From positions 1-64,000 of the forward strand of contig NZ_JAGQDE010000010.1 of assembly GCF_018069755.1 (NCBI RefSeq): a stretch of DNA of 64,000 bases, given 5' to 3'. This document shows, in pieces, positions 19,194 through 29,270 of this stretch. Position 1 is the stretch's first letter, and each line of letters starts with the position of its first letter. Below the pieces are notes generated by a model. That model saw only the letters and a list, made by a program, of their open reading frames with translations, ran no database searches and was not told the DNA's origin. The translations under genes were made by a program, and so were the position numbers. The DNA comes from Ideonella aquatica (GTDB lineage: Bacteria; Pseudomonadota; Gammaproteobacteria; Burkholderiales; Burkholderiaceae_C).

Positions 19194-20213
19194 ATGCCAC
19201 GCGTCCTGCTCACCGGTGCCACCGGCTACATCGCCTCCCACACCTGGCTCGCCCTGTGGTCCGCCGGCTTCGAGGTGGTGGGGCTGGATGACTTCTCCAA
19301 CAGCTCACCCGAGGTGCTGCGTCGGCTCGCCGAACTGGGCGGACAGGCGCCGGTCTTCGTGCAGGCCAGCGTGACCGATGGCGCCGCGCTGGACCGGGTC
19401 TTCGCCGCACAGGCGATCGACGCGGTGGTGCACTTCGCCGCCTTCAAGGCGGTGGGTGAATCGACCGCCGAGCCGCTGAAGTACTACGCCAACAACCTGG
19501 GCGGCCTAATCACCACCTGCCAGGCCATGGGCCGCGCGGGCGTCAAGACCATCGTCTTCAGCTCCAGCGCCACCGTCTACGGCACGCCGCAGTTTCTGCC
19601 CTACACCGAGGCGCATCCGCTGGACGCGATGAATGTGTATGGCCGCACCAAGCTGATGGGCGAGCAGATCCTGCGCGATCTGGAAGCTGCCGATCCTGCT
19701 TGGAACATCGCCTGGCTGCGCTACTTCAACCCGGTGGGCGCGCACGAGAGCGGCCGCATCGGCGAGGACCCGCGCGGCGTGCCCAACAACCTGATGCCCT
19801 ATGTGCAGCAGGTGGCGGTGGGCCGGCGGCCCTTTCTGTCGGTCTTTGGCGGCGACTACGACACGCCCGACGGCACCGGTGTGCGCGACTACCTGCATGT
19901 GATGGACCTGGCCGAAGGCCATGTGGCCGCGCTGCGCTACCTGCTGGAGCAAGGCCGGTCGGTCACCGTCAACCTGGGCACCGGCGTGGGCTACAGCGTG
20001 CTCGACCTGGTGCGGGCCTTCGAGAAAGCCGCCGGCAAGCCCATCCCGTACAGAACAGTGGACCGCCGCCCCGGCGACTTGCCCAGCTACTACGCCGACG
20101 CCACCCTTGCGCGCGAGCTGCTGGGCTGGCGGGCCACGCGCAGCCTGGATCAGATGTGCGCCGACGCCTGGCGCTGGCAGAGCGGCAATCCCCACGGCTA
20201 TTTGTCACCCTGA
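19194..20213 (+). CDS. galE: UDP-glucose 4-epimerase
   Basis: A 339-residue extended short-chain dehydrogenase interconverting UDP-galactose and UDP-glucose with bound NAD. The Rossmann motif reads TGATGYIASH, with Ala where most GalE have the third Gly. The catalytic Ser/Thr region is SSSATVYG and the YxxxK motif is YGRTK. RYFNPVGAHESGRIGEDP and GTGVRDYLHVMDLAEGH are GalE hallmarks. Third Leloir gene of the operon; a LacI gene follows 33 bp later in the same direction. Confidence 0.96.
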   Translation: MPRVLLTGATGYIASHTWLALWSAGFEVVGLDDFSNSSPEVLRRLAELGGQAPVFVQASVTDGAALDRVFAAQAIDAVVHFAAFKAVGESTAEPLKYYANNLGGLITTCQAMGRAGVKTIVFSSSATVYGTPQFLPYTEAHPLDAMNVYGRTKLMGEQILRDLEAADPAWNIAWLRYFNPVGAHESGRIGEDPRGVPNNLMPYVQQVAVGRRPFLSVFGGDYDTPDGTGVRDYLHVMDLAEGHVAALRYLLEQGRSVTVNLGTGVGYSVLDLVRAFEKAAGKPIPYRTVDRRPGDLPSYYADATLARELLGWRATRSLDQMCADAWRWQSGNPHGYLSP

Positions 20214-20246
20214 GACAATCGCGCTGTCCCCCGCCGCCTGTCTGTC

Positions 20247-21317
20247 ATGAACTCCAGCCGCCTGTCCAAACCGAAGACACGACGACCGACCATGACGGAT
20301 GTCGCCAAGGCTGCAGGCGTCTCGCAGTCCACGGTGTCCATGGTGCTCAACAACGCGACGGGCGCTCGGCTGTCGGCGGATACGCGCGCCCGAGTGCTTC
20401 AGGAGGCGATGGCGCTGGGCTACCGGTTGCCGCACCGTGATCCCAGTGTGATCGCGGTCCAAGCCAAACAGCAGGCGGTGATCGGCTATCTGGTCGACGA
20501 AATCTCGACCAGCCCCCATCCGGTGGTGAGCCTGGATGGGGCGCGCGATGCCGCCTGGGAGCAAGGGTATGTGCTCCAGGTCGCGGTGACACGCAATAAC
20601 GCCGAGCAGGAGAACGCGACCATCACCGCGCTGCTCAGTCAGCCTGGGCTGTTGGGCGTTGTCTATTCCACCATCTTCACCCGCCAGGTCGAGGTGCCGG
20701 AGGCATTGCTGACGCGACCACTGGTACTCCTGAACTGCCATGACGACCAACGTCGCCTTCCTGCCGTGCTGCCCAGCGAAGTGGCAGGTGGGCATGCCGC
20801 CACCGAGCACCTGATCGCCCAGGGCCACACGCGGATCGCCTTCATCAACGGTGAGCCCTGGATGGAGGCGGCGCAGGACCGCCTCAAGGGCTACCGCCGC
20901 GCGCTGGCCACGGCCGACCTGCCCTTCGAACCGCAACTGGTTCGAGAAGGCGACTGGATGTCGGGCAGTGGCTATGAGCACACGTTGGCATTGATGGCCC
21001 TTCCGCGCCCGCCCAGTGCCATCTTCTGTGCCAATGACCTGATGGCCCTGGGTGCGCTTGAAGCCCTGAAGCACCTCGGGCTGCGCGTACCCGCGCAGGT
21101 GTCCGTGATCGGCTACGACGACCAGGAAATCTCCCGCCACACCCACCCGCCGCTCACGACCCTGGTGCTGCCCAATGAGGAAATGGGGCGCACGGCTGTC
21201 GAGCTGCTGTTGTCGTTGGCCGCCGGCGAGCGGCCTCCGCGCGCGGTGACCAAGATTGGCGGACCGGTGGTGGTCCGGGAATCCGTCGGACCGCGTGCAG
21301 ATGAGACGCGCGCCTGA
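20247..21317 (+). CDS. LacI-family transcriptional regulator
   Basis: A 356-residue repressor-type protein: HTH at residues 16-36 ([21 protein letters not shown]) followed by a periplasmic-binding-protein-like effector domain ([40 protein letters not shown]). As the last gene of the alpha-galactosidase/gal cluster it probably senses a galactoside and controls the ABC/galactosidase operon, perhaps through the palindrome at 13565-13580. The link between protein and site is inference. Confidence 0.92.
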   Translation: MNSSRLSKPKTRRPTMTDVAKAAGVSQSTVSMVLNNATGARLSADTRARVLQEAMALGYRLPHRDPSVIAVQAKQQAVIGYLVDEISTSPHPVVSLDGARDAAWEQGYVLQVAVTRNNAEQENATITALLSQPGLLGVVYSTIFTRQVEVPEALLTRPLVLLNCHDDQRRLPAVLPSEVAGGHAATEHLIAQGHTRIAFINGEPWMEAAQDRLKGYRRALATADLPFEPQLVREGDWMSGSGYEHTLALMALPRPPSAIFCANDLMALGALEALKHLGLRVPAQVSVIGYDDQEISRHTHPPLTTLVLPNEEMGRTAVELLLSLAAGERPPRAVTKIGGPVVVRESVGPRADETRA

Positions 21318-21365
21318 GCGCTACCTGACCCGCTTGACGCTGCAGGCATCGCCGATACTGCCGCC

Positions 21366-22001
21366 ATGCCCGACACCCACACCCTGCTGCTCTTCATCGG
21401 GGCCGGCTGGCTGCTGAACCTGACGCCCGGCCCCGACGTGCTGTGCATCGTCAGCCACGCGCTGCGCGGCGGCCGGCGGGTGGGCGTGGCGGCGGCGCTG
21501 GGCGTGGTGGCCGGCTGCTTCGTCCATGTGCTGGGCGCGGCGCTGGGCCTGGGCGTGCTGCTGGCCGGCTCGGCGCTGGCCTTTGGCGTGCTGAAGTGGG
21601 CGGGCGCGGCCTACCTGTTCTGGATGGGCGCCCGGGCGCTGCTGCAGCGCGGCGGCCAGGCGACGCCACTGGCGGGCGCTGCGGTGTCCGCAGACCTGGC
21701 CGGCGCCTTCCGCCGCGGCTTCACCACCAACGTGCTCAACCCGAAGGTGGTGATCTTCTTCCTGGCCTTCCTGCCGCAGTTCATCGCACCCGATGCCGCC
21801 AACAAGACGGCGGTGTTCCTGGCGCTGGGCGTGATCTTCAACCTGGGCAGCCTGCCGGTGAACCTGGGCTGGGCCTGGGCCGCGGCCTGGATGGCGGGTC
21901 ACCCCGCGGTGCAGCGCCGCCTGCACTGGTTGGACCGCGTGGCCGGGCTGCTCTTCATCGGCTTCGGCGTGAAGCTGCTGATGAGCGAGCGCGCTGTCTG
22001 A
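21366..22001 (+). CDS. LysE/RhtB-family exporter
   Basis: A 211-residue inner-membrane protein with about six helices. Family signature near the N-terminus (NLTPGPDVLCIVSHALRGGRR) and the NVLNPKVVIFFLAFLPQF block identify the RhtB/LysE amino-acid exporter family. It stands 48 bp downstream of the LacI gene and converges on the MFS transporter, which stops at the next base. No direct link to the sugar genes is visible; substrate unknown. Confidence 0.88.
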   Translation: MPDTHTLLLFIGAGWLLNLTPGPDVLCIVSHALRGGRRVGVAAALGVVAGCFVHVLGAALGLGVLLAGSALAFGVLKWAGAAYLFWMGARALLQRGGQATPLAGAAVSADLAGAFRRGFTTNVLNPKVVIFFLAFLPQFIAPDAANKTAVFLALGVIFNLGSLPVNLGWAWAAAWMAGHPAVQRRLHWLDRVAGLLFIGFGVKLLMSERAV

Positions 22002-23318
22002 TCAGCGCGCCGGCACCTCGCGCGGCACGCGCACGAACAGCGTGGCCACGGCCGCGCACAGCAGCAGCGCACCGCCCAGCATCACCACGTTGCGCGGATC
22101 GCCGCCCAGCCAGCTGCGGTAGATGAAGGGCAGGGTGGCGCTCTGGATCAGCATGGGGATCACGATCATCATGTTGAAGATGCCCATGTAGACCCCGGTG
22201 CGCTGCGGCGGGATGCTGCTGGCCAGCATCACGTACGGATTGCCCATGATGCTGCCCCAGGCCAGGCCCACGCCGATCATCGGCAGGAAGATCATCCAGC
22301 GGTCGTGCAGGCCCGGCAGCAGCAGCATGCCCACACCGCCGGCGGCCAGGCAGAAGGCGTGCACCTTGCCGGCGCCCAGGCGGCGCGTGAACGGCACCAT
22401 CGCAAAGGCCGCCACGCAGGCGATCAGGTTGTAGAACGCACCGGCCTGGCCGTAGGCCAGCGAGGCCTCGCGGAAGGCGGCGCTGTTGGGGTCGGTGGTG
22501 TCGAACACCGAGCGCGCCACCGCGTGGATCACGTACTGCCAGTAGCAGACCATGGCGTACCACTGGAACAGCTTCATCACCGCCAGCTGGCGCATCGCGG
22601 TGGGCATGTCGCGGATCGCGTCCCAGATCTCGCGCAGCGTGGCGCCCAGGCCGGTCTTCAGTGCGGCGATCTCGGCGCGTTGGTCGTCGGTCAGGGGCAG
22701 TTCAGGGACGCGGCGGATGCTGTACCAGATGGTCACGAAGGACAGCACGGCGCCGATCAGGAAGGACAGCTTGGTGATCACCGGGATGCCATTGGCGTCC
22801 AGCGCGTCGCGGTTCATGCCCAGCCAGACCAGGATCGAGGGTGACAGGTAGCTCAAGGTTTGAGCCAGCCCGGTGAAGGCGCTCTGGGTGAGGAAGCCCT
22901 GGGCGTGCTGCGAGGGGTCGAGCCGGTCGCTGACGTAGGCGCGGTAGGGCTCCATCGTGATGTTGTTGGCCGCGTCCAGGATCCACAGCAGCGCCGCCGC
23001 CATCCACAGCGCCGAGCTGTAGGGCATGGCGAACAGGCTCAGCGAGCACAGGATCGCGCCGATCAGGAAATAGGGCGTGCGCCGGCCGCGCGGCGACAGC
23101 GTGCGGTCGCTCATCGCACCGACGATGGGCTGCACCAGCAGGCCGGTGACCGGCCCGGCCAGGTACAGCAGCGGCAGCGCCGATTCGTCGGCCCCGAGGA
23201 TGCCGTAGATCGGGCTCATGTTGCCCTGCTGCAGGCCAAAGCTGAACTGCAGGCCCAGGAAGCCCACGTTCATCTGGACGATCTGGCGGGGCGAGAGGAT
23301 GGGCTTGGCGGCGCTCAT
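22002..23318 (-). CDS. MFS sugar transporter (GPH/SLC45-like, probably sucrose)
   Basis: A 438-residue, 12-helix transporter. The opening MNVGFLGLQFSFGLQQGNMSPIY and the loop PIVGAMSDRTLSPRGRRTPYF are typical of proton-coupled sucrose/maltose carriers of the GPH/SLC45 type. It probably moves the sugar across the inner membrane for the cytoplasmic sucrose phosphorylase. The start at 23318 lies 68 bp downstream of a candidate operator (23387-23402) that matches the one upstream of the TonB receptor, so outer- and inner-membrane uptake steps appear co-regulated. Specificity for sucrose is inferred from context. Confidence 0.85.
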   Translation of the reverse strand: MSAAKPILSPRQIVQMNVGFLGLQFSFGLQQGNMSPIYGILGADESALPLLYLAGPVTGLLVQPIVGAMSDRTLSPRGRRTPYFLIGAILCSLSLFAMPYSSALWMAAALLWILDAANNITMEPYRAYVSDRLDPSQHAQGFLTQSAFTGLAQTLSYLSPSILVWLGMNRDALDANGIPVITKLSFLIGAVLSFVTIWYSIRRVPELPLTDDQRAEIAALKTGLGATLREIWDAIRDMPTAMRQLAVMKLFQWYAMVCYWQYVIHAVARSVFDTTDPNSAAFREASLAYGQAGAFYNLIACVAAFAMVPFTRRLGAGKVHAFCLAAGGVGMLLLPGLHDRWMIFLPMIGVGLAWGSIMGNPYVMLASSIPPQRTGVYMGIFNMMIVIPMLIQSATLPFIYRSWLGGDPRNVVMLGGALLLCAAVATLFVRVPREVPAR

Positions 23319-23386
23319 GGTGGCGGTGGCGTCGGGCGGCCTGCGGCCCCCGGGTGTCGATGCGATGCCGCGATCGTCGCATCGCA

Positions 23387-23402
23387 TCGCAATCGATTGC
23401 AA
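23387..23402. promoter_or_regulatory. Candidate LacI-family operator (MFS copy)
   Basis: TCGCAATCGATTGCAA, 15 of 16 positions of the palindrome TTGCAATCGATTGCAA. It shares the 12-bp core GCAATCGATTGC with the site at 4420-4435. It lies 68 bp before the MFS start codon and 26 bp after the end of the diguanylate cyclase gene, where a promoter for the transporter is expected. Confidence 0.6.
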
Positions 23403-23428
23403 TGCCGGTTTTCCCGGAGGGACGGGCG

Positions 23429-24424
23429 CTACGACGCCACGAGCCCGCGCCGCTGCCGCTTGGCCTCGTACATGCGGCGGTCCGCCGCCTGCAGCAGGGT
23501 GGCGGCGTCGAGACCGTCCTCGGGCGTTGCCGCACCGCCGATGCTGCCACCCAGCCACAGCGGTACCCCGCGCGCCAGGACGTCGCCGTCCAGCCGGGCC
23601 TGCAGGCGTTGGATGGTGGCCGACAGGCTGCCGGGTTCGCTGGCGCCGCACAGGATCACACCGAACTCGTCGCCGCCCAGCCGGGCCACGGTGTCGGCCT
23701 CGCGCGCGGCGGCTTGCAGGCGGCGGCCGAACTCCACCAGCGCCGCGTCGCCCACCAGGTGGCCATGGGTGTCGTTGATCGGCTTGAGGCCATCCACGTC
23801 GATGGCCAGCACCGCCACCGGCGGCGCCTCGCGGCGGCCCTGGGCCAGCAGCACCCGCAGGCGGTCGAAGAACAGCCAGCGGTTGGCCAGGCCGGTCAGG
23901 TCGTCGTGGGTGGCGCGGTGGTACAGGCGGTCGCTGCCGTAGCGACCGGCCCAGTACATCGCGCCACCGACCACCTCGCTGAGCAGCTCCAGCGTGCGGC
24001 CGTCGGCGATCTCAAAGGCGCGTGTGCGGCGCGACATGACTTTCAGCACGCCCACCACGCCATCGCCGTGGCGCAGCGGCACCACCAGCATCGAGCGCAA
24101 ACCGACCCGGGTGCAGGCGGCGCGGTCCACCCGATCGTCGCGGTCGGTGTCGTGCGACAGCAGCACGCGCTGCTCGGCCATGCAGCGGCCCGACAGGCTC
24201 TGATGCGCGCTCACCGGCATGCCCAACTGGCTCTCGGCCAGGCCGGTCACGGCGCGGTAGACCAGTTGCGGGCCGTCGAGCAACTCGATCGCTGCGCCGT
24301 CGGCGCCGACCAGCTCGGCCGAGCGCTGGACCACCAGGACCATCAGCGCGTCCAGGTCCAGACCCAGCTGCGCCACGGCGCTGTGCAGGTGGATGACTTC
24401 GAGCAGCGTGGACCGCGATGGCAT
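23429..24424 (-). CDS. GAF-GGDEF diguanylate cyclase
   Basis: A 331-residue predicted cytoplasmic signalling enzyme making cyclic di-GMP from GTP. A GAF sensor domain occupies about residues 10-150 (for example SLSGRCMAEQRVL, SMLVVPLRHGDGVVGVLKV). The GGDEF domain begins near residue 165 (HDDLTGLANRWLFFDRL) with the active-site motif RLGGDEFGVIL; an inhibitory I-site RxxD (READ) lies five residues before it. All catalytic positions look intact. It lies between the second LacI gene and the MFS gene on the same strand, but with gaps on both sides, so membership in the sugar regulon is uncertain. Confidence 0.93.
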   Translation of the reverse strand: MPSRSTLLEVIHLHSAVAQLGLDLDALMVLVVQRSAELVGADGAAIELLDGPQLVYRAVTGLAESQLGMPVSAHQSLSGRCMAEQRVLLSHDTDRDDRVDRAACTRVGLRSMLVVPLRHGDGVVGVLKVMSRRTRAFEIADGRTLELLSEVVGGAMYWAGRYGSDRLYHRATHDDLTGLANRWLFFDRLRVLLAQGRREAPPVAVLAIDVDGLKPINDTHGHLVGDAALVEFGRRLQAAAREADTVARLGGDEFGVILCGASEPGSLSATIQRLQARLDGDVLARGVPLWLGGSIGGAATPEDGLDAATLLQAADRRMYEAKRQRRGLVAS

Positions 24425-24539
24425 GGTCCGTCCCTCCCTGGCTTGGACCGGTGAACTCGGCGCGGCTCAGGGGCGCCCGCCGACGCCGTCGATTATTCAG
24501 GGCCAGGCCGACGGCGGCAACCGCCGGGGCCGCTGACGC

Positions 24540-25601
24540 TCAGGCGCTGCTGTCGCGCAACACCAGCTCGGTCAGCAGCTGGCGCGAGGCCGGCCGGGCG
24601 CCTTCCAGCTGCTCCAGCAGCGCGGCCACCAGCTGTTCGCCGGCCGCCTCGATCGGCTGGCGCACCGTGGTCAGGCTGGGGTGGTAGTGGGCGGCCAGCG
24701 CGATGTCGTCGTAGCCGCCCACGCGCACCTGCTGCGGCACGCGCCGGCCCAAGCGCTGCAGCGCTCCGATCGCGGTCATGGCCATCAGGTCCGAGGCGCA
24801 GAACAGGGCGTCAAAGTCGGTGCCGTCGGAGAGCAGCGTCTCCACCGCTTGCTCGATGGCCGCCGCTTCGAATGGCACCTCGCGGGTCAGCCGGGCATCC
24901 GCGGTGCGACCCGCTTCGGCCAGGGCCTGCAGGTAGCCGCGGTGGCGCTGGCCGATTTCCTCCAGCGCGGTGTCGCCCATGAAGACGATGCGCTGCGCCC
25001 CGCGCTCGATCAGGTGGCGCGTCAACTGCTGGCCGCCGGCCACGTTGTCGCTGCCCACGGTGGCATAGGCCTGCCCGGGCAGCTGCGCGCCCCACACCAC
25101 CAGCGGCACACCGCGCACCGCCAGCTCGTTGAGCTGTGCATGGTGGTGCCATTGGCCGATCAGCACGATGCCGGCCGCCCGGCCTGCCTCGTAACTTTGT
25201 GCCGCCTGGTCCAGGCGGTGGACATCGACGCGCGACACCAGCATCTCGTAGCCGCGGTCGGTCAGCGCGTCGGCCAGGCTGCCGATCAGGCTCAGGAAGA
25301 ACGGGTCGGACAGATGTTGCCGCGTCGCCGGGTCATGCGGCACGACCACCGCGATCGTGCGGTTCTGCTTCAGGCGCAGGTTCTGCGCGCCCACGTTGAT
25401 CGTGTAGTTCAGCGAACGCGCCAGCTCGGCCACGCGCAGGCGGGTGGCCTCGTTGACCAGCGTGCTGCCGGCCAGGGCGCGCGACACGGTGGACACCGAC
25501 ACCCCGGCCAGGCGGGCGATGTCGGCCATTTGCAGGCGGGAGGCCTTGCCGGCGGCAGGGGGCGCGGCAGGCGAGGACGGTGCGGACTTGGAACGCGGCA
25601 T
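24540..25601 (-). CDS. LacI-family transcriptional regulator
   Basis: A 353-residue LacI/GalR protein. HTH: MADIARLAGVSVSTVSRALAG, then the hinge and a sugar-binding domain (AVVVPHDPATRQHLSDPFF, CASDLMAMTAIGALQRLGRRVP, VGGYDDIALAAHYHPSLTTV). The ATG at 25601 gives a normal 24-residue lead before the HTH; an ATG at 25634 would add 11 residues. It is the nearest regulator to the MFS gene and the best candidate to bind the two GCAATCGATTGC operators; that pairing is inference from position and from the central CG of the sites. Confidence 0.92.
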   Translation of the reverse strand: MPRSKSAPSSPAAPPAAGKASRLQMADIARLAGVSVSTVSRALAGSTLVNEATRLRVAELARSLNYTINVGAQNLRLKQNRTIAVVVPHDPATRQHLSDPFFLSLIGSLADALTDRGYEMLVSRVDVHRLDQAAQSYEAGRAAGIVLIGQWHHHAQLNELAVRGVPLVVWGAQLPGQAYATVGSDNVAGGQQLTRHLIERGAQRIVFMGDTALEEIGQRHRGYLQALAEAGRTADARLTREVPFEAAAIEQAVETLLSDGTDFDALFCASDLMAMTAIGALQRLGRRVPQQVRVGGYDDIALAAHYHPSLTTVRQPIEAAGEQLVAALLEQLEGARPASRQLLTELVLRDSSA

Positions 25602-25708
25602 GGATGACGGCGAAGACACCGCCACCCGCGTCATGGGCGGGCGGCGCTGCCGTGCATGGTAATCGCACCCAAGCAATCATCGTCACCCGGTTTCACCGGG
25701 CGGGCGCC

Positions 25709-27232
<1,524 letters not shown>

Positions 27233-27359
27233 GGGGGTCTCCGTCGGGCAGGCCTTGCGATGCGCGCCAGTCTAGGCAACTGAGCCCTTGCGCAGAAGAC
27301 CGGCACGCTGGATTCATTGTTCGCCATAGTGAACAATCAAGGCCACCACACTCGCACCA

Positions 27360-28343
27360 ATGACCAGCACCGACAACGCCCCTCGCCACCCGCCCTGGGC
27401 CCACCTGCATGCGTTGACCGTGCTGGGCGAGGCCGGCAGCTTCACCGCCGCCGCGCAGCGCCTGGGCTGGTCCAAGGCCTTGATGAGCCAGCGCGTGGCC
27501 GAGCTGGAAGCCCAGGCCGGCGTGCCGCTGGTGCGCCGCACCACCCGCAGCGTGCGCCTGACCGAAGCCGGCCAGCAGCTGGTGGACCGCAGCCGCAGCG
27601 CCTTTGCCGAGATCGACGCCGCGCTGGCCAGCGTGCGCGACCTGGCCGGCGCGCCGCGCGGCCTGTTGCGGGTCACCGCACCGGTGGCCCTGGCCCGCCA
27701 GCAGCTGCTGCCGCGCCTGCCCGATTTCCTGCGCCGCTACCCCGAGCTGCGGCTGGAGCTGGACCTGGCCGACCGCCTGGCCTCGCTGGCACAGGAGGGC
27801 TTTGACCTGGCGATCCGCCACACCCACGCGCCGCCCGACACCCATGTGGCCTGGCCGCTGTGCGAGACCCGCTCGGTGCTGGTGGCCAGCCCCGCCTACC
27901 TGCGCGCGCGCGGCGCGCCCGCGCACCCGCTGGACCTGAGCGCGCATGACTGCCTGTACTACCCGCGCCCCGGCGCCACGCCGGTCTGGCAGCTCGAAGC
28001 GCGCCAGGGCGGCGCGCGCCACCGCGTGGCGGTGGGCGGGCCACTGGCCGCCAACAACTCCGAGGCGCTGCGCGAGGCGGCGCTGGGCGACCTGGGCATC
28101 GCGCTGCTGCCGGACTTCAGCGCCCAGGCGGCGCTCGCCGCTGGCCGGCTGCGGCCGGTGCTGCCCGGCTGGCGGCCGGTGGGCGCCTTTGCCGAGCGGC
28201 TGTGGGCGATCCGGCCGCACACCGCCCAGGTGCCGCGCGGCGTGCAGGTCCTGGTGGCCTGGCTGCGCGAGGTGCTGGCGCACGGCTTCGGCCCGGCGGC
28301 GGCGCCCCAGACCGGTGCGGCGCGGGCAAAAAAAACGACCTGA
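27360..28343 (+). CDS. LysR-family transcriptional regulator
   Basis: A 327-residue LTTR with an N-terminal winged HTH (HALTVLGEAGSFTAAAQRLGWSKALMSQRVAELE) and an effector domain (LLRVTAPVALARQQLLPRLPDFL, GFDLAIRHTH, PRPGATPVWQLEA, EALREAALGDLGIALLPDF). It resembles the AaeR/CrgA-type subgroup common in Burkholderiales. Divergent from mmsA, which it may regulate. The last codons run through an A-run and hairpin that form a terminator for the opposite strand. Confidence 0.9.
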   Translation: MTSTDNAPRHPPWAHLHALTVLGEAGSFTAAAQRLGWSKALMSQRVAELEAQAGVPLVRRTTRSVRLTEAGQQLVDRSRSAFAEIDAALASVRDLAGAPRGLLRVTAPVALARQQLLPRLPDFLRRYPELRLELDLADRLASLAQEGFDLAIRHTHAPPDTHVAWPLCETRSVLVASPAYLRARGAPAHPLDLSAHDCLYYPRPGATPVWQLEARQGGARHRVAVGGPLAANNSEALREAALGDLGIALLPDFSAQAALAAGRLRPVLPGWRPVGAFAERLWAIRPHTAQVPRGVQVLVAWLREVLAHGFGPAAAPQTGAARAKKTT

Positions 28344-28361
28344 CCCTTGCGGGCCAGGTCG
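28328..28361 (-). terminator. Minus-strand intrinsic terminator
   Basis: On the minus strand an 11-bp stem with one mismatch (arms 28336-28346 and 28351-28361, loop TTGC on the plus strand) is followed by eight T (complement of the A-run 28328-28335). No minus-strand protein gene ends here, so it would terminate a short transcript starting somewhere in the 28380-28540 gap. A second perfect hairpin, arms GTCCTCC/GGAGGAC, lies at 28366-28380. Confidence 0.65.
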
Positions 28362-28555
28362 GCAAGTCCTCCAGGAGGACGTCGTTGGGACCGGTGCGCA
28401 TGCACTGAAGCAGCGCTTGAAAACCAATGTAGCAGCCCTGCCGTGGTGCCAATCCCCCAACTTAAGGGACATGTGTCGCCGTTACCACGGCTTTGCGCGC
28501 TTGTGCCGGCTCTGAAAGTCGGCCCACTGACGGTCGCCGCGGCGACAATCCCGCC

Positions 28556-29248
28556 ATGTCCTCTCCCTTTGCCGATCCGCGCCCGCCCCTGACCGACGCC
28601 GAGATGGCCGAACTGGAGCGCCGCCTGGACGAGCTGCCCGACATCCTGGAGCCTCTGGACCTGGGCATGGCCGACGGCTACCTGGTCGGCGTGCTGCTGC
28701 AGCCCAGGCCGGTGGCCGAGCCCGACTGGCTGCGTTACGTGCTGGATGCTGACGGCCGGGTACCGCCCTGCGACATCGACCCCGAGCCGATCGCCGCACT
28801 GCTGCGCCGCCGCCACGCCGAGCTCAACCGCGCCATCCACCACCGCCAGTGGTTCGACCCCTGGGTCTTCGAGCTCGATGACGAGGCCGACCCGCTGGAG
28901 ACCGTGCTGCCCTGGGTGGCCGGCTTTGCCATCGCGATGGAGCATTTCCCGGCGCTCACCCGCATCGACAGCGCCGAGCTGCTGGAGCCGCTGGCCGTGC
29001 TGTACCGCAGCTTCGACCCCGAGGATCTGGAAGACGCCGACGAGCTGCTGGCGCTGATCGAGGAGCTGGAGCCGCCGGCCGATCTGGCCGATGCGGTGGA
29101 GGCGCTGGTCAGCTCCAGCCTGCTGATTGCCGACGTGAGCCGGCCGCAGCACGGCCAGAGCGCTGCGCGCGCTGGCGCGCGCACGCCGCGGCGACCGGGT
29201 GGCGGTGGCGGCAAGCCCCGCTCCGGCCCACCGCGCGGCCGTCGTTGA
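28556..29248 (+). CDS. UPF0149 (YgfB/YecA) family protein
   Basis: A 230-residue acidic protein. The first about 190 residues match the UPF0149 helical domain (LTDAEMAELERRLDEL, LDLGMADGYLVGVLL, LPWVAGFAIAMEHFPAL). The tail from about residue 195 is basic, Gly/Pro/Arg-rich and low-complexity. No SEC-C zinc motif is seen. Family members have no firmly established biochemical role. The ATG at 28556 gives the normal N-terminus; an upstream GTG would only add shadow sequence. It is followed after 22 bp by a convergent Hsp70-like gene. Confidence 0.85.
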   Translation: MSSPFADPRPPLTDAEMAELERRLDELPDILEPLDLGMADGYLVGVLLQPRPVAEPDWLRYVLDADGRVPPCDIDPEPIAALLRRRHAELNRAIHHRQWFDPWVFELDDEADPLETVLPWVAGFAIAMEHFPALTRIDSAELLEPLAVLYRSFDPEDLEDADELLALIEELEPPADLADAVEALVSSSLLIADVSRPQHGQSAARAGARTPRRPGGGGGKPRSGPPRGRR

Positions 29249-29270
29249 TCAGCCGCTGATCAGCCGCTGA

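Noticed and set aside
28336-28361. Terminator for the LysR gene on the plus strand
   Set aside because: No T-run follows the hairpin on the plus strand; the T-run is on the minus strand only.
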